A stretch of 10,806 nt of DNA from Adhaeribacter sp. (GTDB lineage: Bacteria; Bacteroidota; Bacteroidia; Cytophagales; Hymenobacteraceae), in NCBI GenBank assembly GCA_028288395.1, contig JAQBNV010000449.1:1-10806 (forward strand), given 5' to 3'. Position numbers and translations under genes: made by a program. Numbering within the stretch: position 1 is the first letter of the stretch; each line of letters opens with the position of its first letter. The notes under the pieces were generated by a model that searched no databases, was not told the DNA's origin, and saw only the letters and a program-made list of their open reading frames with translations. Shown piece by piece: positions 7,753 to 10,806 of the stretch.

Positions 7753-8751
7753 TCAGGCAACAACTTCGCTGGCTTCTTTAAAAGCTTTGCGGGGGGTTAA
7801 ACCCAGCAACCCGAACATCTGTTGGTCTTCGTTTACGCCCGGATTGGGAGTGGTTAATAATTTATCACCCGAGAAAATAGAGTTGGCGCCCGCCATAAAG
7901 CACAAGGCTTGTTCGGGTAAGCTCATTTCGGTGCGGCCCGCCGATAACCGGACCATGGTGCGGGGCATGGTAATGCGGGCAGTGGCAATCATGCGGATCA
8001 TTTCCCATACCGATACCCGCGGTTGTTTTTCGAGGGGCGTACCGGCAACGGGCACCAGCGCATTTACGGGCACCGATTCGGGGTGCTCGGGCAGGTTAGC
8101 CAGCACGTGCAGCATTTCGATCCGGTCTTCGTCGGTCTCGCCCAGGCCAATAATACCGCCACTGCACACCGAAATACCGGCGTTACGCACATGTTCAATG
8201 GTATTCAGGCGGTCTTCGTATTTACGGGTGGTAATAATTTTTTCGTAATGGTCCCCGGAGGTATCCAGGTTGTGATTATAGGCGTACAGGCCGGCTTCTT
8301 TCAGGCGCTGGGCCTGGTATTCGTTCAGCATGCCCAGGGTGCAGCATACTTCCAGGCCAATATCATTCACTTTCGAAACCATACCCAATACGCGGTCAAA
8401 GTCGCGGTTATCGCGTACTTCGCGCCAGGCGGCTCCCATGCAGAAACGCGTAGAACCGGCATCTTTGGCTTTCTGGGCGGCTGCCAGTACGGTTTCTTCC
8501 TGCAATAGGGCCTGGACTTTTACATCAGTGTGGTATCGGGCCGCCTGCGGACAATACGCGCAGTCTTCGGGGCAGCCCCCGGTTTTAACCGATAATAAAG
8601 TACACACCTGCACTTCGCTGCCGGTGTGGTATTGGCGGTGCACCAATGCGGCTTCGTAAATAAGCTCCAGCAAGGGCTTCTCGTATATTTCTTTTATTTC
8701 CGCGGGGGTCCAGTTGTTGCGTATCTCGGCAGTAGGGCTATTCAGGCTCAT
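7753..8751 (-). CDS. bioB: Biotin synthase (radical SAM)
   Basis: BioB inserts sulfur into dethiobiotin to make biotin, using radical SAM chemistry. Of its 332 residues, C60, C64 and C67 in [12 protein letters not shown] form the CxxxCxxC site for the [4Fe-4S] cluster. The [2Fe-2S] sulfur-donor ligands appear as C104 (RFCMGAAW), C136 (LEVCCTLG), C196 ([12 protein letters not shown]) and R268 (VRLSAGR), matching C97, C128, C188 and R260 of E. coli. The YNHNLDTS (158-165) and [17 protein letters not shown] (288-304) blocks are also typical. The ATG at 8751 is well placed, and it is the first gene of the biotin operon. The 123 bases upstream hold no BirA-like operator I can recognise and only a poor match to the -7 promoter consensus. 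Confidence 0.97.
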   Translation of the reverse strand: MSLNSPTAEIRNNWTPAEIKEIYEKPLLELIYEAALVHRQYHTGSEVQVCTLLSVKTGGCPEDCAYCPQAARYHTDVKVQALLQEETVLAAAQKAKDAGSTRFCMGAAWREVRDNRDFDRVLGMVSKVNDIGLEVCCTLGMLNEYQAQRLKEAGLYAYNHNLDTSGDHYEKIITTRKYEDRLNTIEHVRNAGISVCSGGIIGLGETDEDRIEMLHVLANLPEHPESVPVNALVPVAGTPLEKQPRVSVWEMIRMIATARITMPRTMVRLSAGRTEMSLPEQALCFMAGANSIFSGDKLLTTPNPGVNEDQQMFGLLGLTPRKAFKEASEVVA

Positions 8752-8874
8752 AGGTATTTTGTTTTGGCGCTACGAAATTAAGTAATTTCCTTTTGAACCG
8801 CATATTTTTCGGCTGTCGCGCTTAAAAAAATAAAGGCCGCCTATTTTAACCCCTGAGGCTAAGGCTGCTGAATT

Positions 8875-10293
8875 TTAACTGGCATTGCCCGAAACCACCT
8901 GGCCGTTGCGGTAAGTAACGGTTTTTACCGGTTGGCCAGCCGCATCAAAATATTTCCAGATGCCCGATTCTTTGCCGTTTTTGTAGAGGCCGGTAATTTC
9001 GGTTTGCCCGTCTTCAAAATATTGCTTGTAGGTGCCGTTACGGAGGCCCACTTTAAATTCGGTTTCGGATTTTACTTTGCCCGATGGAAAATATTGCACC
9101 TGCAGGCCATTTATTTTCCCTTTGAGGTAAGGCGATTTTTCCTGCACCTGGCCGTTTTCGTAATAAACCAGCCGGTCGCCTTCCAGGCGGTTACCCAGGT
9201 AGGTTTCTTTTATTTTGATTTTTTTGTTCTCATCAAAATACGTTTTCCAGTCGCCGGTCCGGGTATTTTGTTTTAGCTGCTGTTCTTCTTTGGGGTTACC
9301 GGAAGGATAGAAGGTCGTGATTTTCTGGCTGGTGCCGGCATCGGCGTAGCGGATTTCTTCTTTTATTTTGCCATTGTCGTAAAAATGCTGGGCCAGCCCT
9401 TCTTTTACGCCGGCTTTATAATTAATGCTGCTCATGAGCTGGCCGTTTTCGTAATAGGTTTTGGCTAGGCCATCGATCTGGCTGGTGGTATTGGTGCTTT
9501 TAAAGACATTCCGCCCCGTAACAATGCTGGTGCTGGCCCGGGCCTGCTCTTTGGGTTTGGCAATAACCACCGATATGTAATTGATTTCGGATTTTAATTT
9601 ACCCGAACGGTAATAACTTTTGAAGGTGCCGGTTCTTTTGCCATCCACATTTTGCGCTTCGGACTCCAGCTGGCCGTTGTCGTAATAAATTTTGTAGCTG
9701 CCATCCAGCACCCCGTTTTTATAAGTGGCCTGGGTGTGGGGCTTGCCGTTGGCGAAATAAGTAGCTGCCGGGCCGTGTTGCTGGCTCCGCAGGTAAGTAA
9801 TGGCCGATTTAAGGATGCCATCGGGGTAATATTCTTTTACTACCCCTTCCGGCATGCCGTTTACGAACGAGGCCTCGGTTTTAGGCTGGCCACTTTCGTA
9901 ATACGTTTTAAAAATATTGCTCTGTTTGTCGTCGGTGTAGGTGCCTTCCTGTAATACCTTGCCGTTGGCATAATACGATTTGAAGAGGCCCTGCTTTTTG
10001 TTATCGGCGTAGCTGATTACCAGTTTGGTTTGCCCGTTTTCAAAATATTCGGTGTAGGTGCTGTCGCGTTTACCCCGCACAAATTTACCGATGCCTTCGA
10101 GTTTGCCGCTGCGGTAAAACCGTTGGTATTTGCCGTGCGGCACCGTATCGGTGGGCAGCATAAAATATATTTCTTTAACCTTGGTATTCAGGGTATCGTG
10201 GTACGTAACTACTTTTTTCAGTTGGGCCAAGCCCGAGGTCTGGCAAAACAGGATGGCCAGCAAAATACCTGTCCAGCGCATTAAATTTAACAT
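8875..10293 (-). CDS. Secreted MORN-variant (YwqK-like) repeat protein
   Basis: The product has 472 residues. The N-terminus (MRWTGILLAILF, ending GLAQ at about residue 24) looks like a Sec signal peptide cut by signal peptidase I. Cys17 has Phe before it, so a lipoprotein is unlikely. From about residue 54 to the end I count 16 repeats of about 23-24 residues with the consensus G.yk.Yy.nGqlk.e..Y..g. These are the MORN-repeat variants seen in proteins annotated as YwqK-family antitoxin. Repeats 8 and 9 are separated by a 33-residue insert rich in Ser, Thr and Lys (241-273). Such repeats fold as stacked beta-hairpins. The antitoxin label comes from automatic annotation, and I see no toxin partner. 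The function is unknown, probably periplasmic or surface. The ATG at 10293 is chosen because the signal peptide starts there; ATG at 10281 is equally possible. A strong terminator ends just upstream, so its promoter is unclear. Confidence 0.85.
   Translation of the reverse strand: MLNLMRWTGILLAILFCQTSGLAQLKKVVTYHDTLNTKVKEIYFMLPTDTVPHGKYQRFYRSGKLEGIGKFVRGKRDSTYTEYFENGQTKLVISYADNKKQGLFKSYYANGKVLQEGTYTDDKQSNIFKTYYESGQPKTEASFVNGMPEGVVKEYYPDGILKSAITYLRSQQHGPAATYFANGKPHTQATYKNGVLDGSYKIYYDNGQLESEAQNVDGKRTGTFKSYYRSGKLKSEINYISVVIAKPKEQARASTSIVTGRNVFKSTNTTSQIDGLAKTYYENGQLMSSINYKAGVKEGLAQHFYDNGKIKEEIRYADAGTSQKITTFYPSGNPKEEQQLKQNTRTGDWKTYFDENKKIKIKETYLGNRLEGDRLVYYENGQVQEKSPYLKGKINGLQVQYFPSGKVKSETEFKVGLRNGTYKQYFEDGQTEITGLYKNGKESGIWKYFDAAGQPVKTVTYRNGQVVSGNAS
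9475..9573 (-). other. Non-repeat insert between MORN-variant repeats 8 and 9
   Basis: These 33 codons (residues 241-273, from SVVIAKPKEQ to STNTTSQI) interrupt an otherwise regular array with a 23-24 residue period. The stretch lacks the YY..G pattern and is rich in Ser, Thr and basic residues. It splits the array into two blocks of eight repeats, perhaps as a flexible linker. Confidence 0.6.
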
Positions 10294-10298
10294 AGGGT

Positions 10299-10338
10299 AT
10301 AAAAATAAAAACAGCCTTACATCATAACGTAAGGCTGT
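10299..10338 (-). terminator. Intrinsic terminator of the thiolase gene
   Basis: On the minus strand a perfect 10-bp stem (ACAGCCTTAC with GTAAGGCTGT, 10329-10338 and 10311-10320) encloses an 8-base loop. It is followed directly by TTTTATTTTTAT. It lies 25 bases past the thiolase stop. The U-run ends only about 6 bases before the ATG of the MORN-variant gene. Confidence 0.88.
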
Positions 10339-10363
10339 CTGTAAAAAACATGCCAGTTTTAAA

Positions 10364-10806
<443 letters not shown>

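Noticed and set aside
7748..8508. Long plus-strand open frames opposite bioB
   Set aside because: They are antisense shadows of bioB, whose cluster ligands and full length are intact; no domain is recognisable in them.
8752..8874. Promoter and BirA operator upstream of bioB
   Set aside because: TAATTTCG (minus strand, 8773-8780) is one base off the -7 consensus but has no TTTG at the right distance. No inverted repeat like a BirA site is visible. The T-run at 8824-8833 (minus strand) has no convincing hairpin before it. The promoter remains unassigned.
8875..10293. Toxin-antitoxin module
   Set aside because: The repeat family carries the YwqK antitoxin label, but the protein has a signal peptide and the neighbours are a thiolase and bioB, with no toxin gene.

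Overview
The window looks like chromosomal DNA from a member of the Bacteroidota, most likely the Cytophagales and perhaps a Hymenobacteraceae such as Adhaeribacter. This placement is an inference. It rests on a -33/-7 promoter of the TTTG-N21-TAnnTTTG type in front of lysC, start codons without clear Shine-Dalgarno sequences, a long secreted MORN-variant (YwqK-like) repeat protein, and the protein sequences themselves. Coding density is high. I see no tRNA, rRNA, CRISPR array, insertion sequence or prophage.

Layout from left to right. The 3' part of a plus-strand gene for a PRC-barrel protein with a C-terminal SHOCT motif (1-714) enters from the left edge. An 18-bp hairpin (757-797) separates it from everything else, which lies on the minus strand. 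Next come lysA (828-1991) and lysC (1984-3321), read as a two-gene operon lysC-lysA with an 8-base overlap and a recognisable promoter at 3354-3386. A short spacer with a perfect 17-bp palindrome (3409-3447) follows. Then comes a compact biotin operon, read from right to left as bioB (7753-8751), bioF (6621-7748), bioD (6001-6624), bioA (4709-6004) and a FabF-like beta-ketoacyl synthase (3519-4712). Its gene junctions are 4-base overlaps or a 4-base gap. Upstream of bioB, also on the minus strand, lies a gene for a secreted protein of about 16 MORN-variant repeats (8875-10293). It is separated by a strong terminator from the 3' end of a thiolase gene (10364-10806), which runs off the right edge.

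How the genes work together. LysC makes aspartyl phosphate, the entry to the aspartate family, and LysA makes lysine from meso-diaminopimelate. BioF, BioA, BioD and BioB are the four enzymes of biotin ring assembly: pimeloyl thioester to KAPA, DAPA, dethiobiotin and biotin. The genes that usually supply or release the pimeloyl chain (bioC with bioH or bioG, or bioW, bioI or bioZ) are not in the window. The operon instead ends with a divergent condensing enzyme that keeps the Cys-His-His triad. This is the most interesting point here, because it could have a dedicated role in pimeloyl-chain synthesis. That role is a hypothesis, not something the sequence proves.
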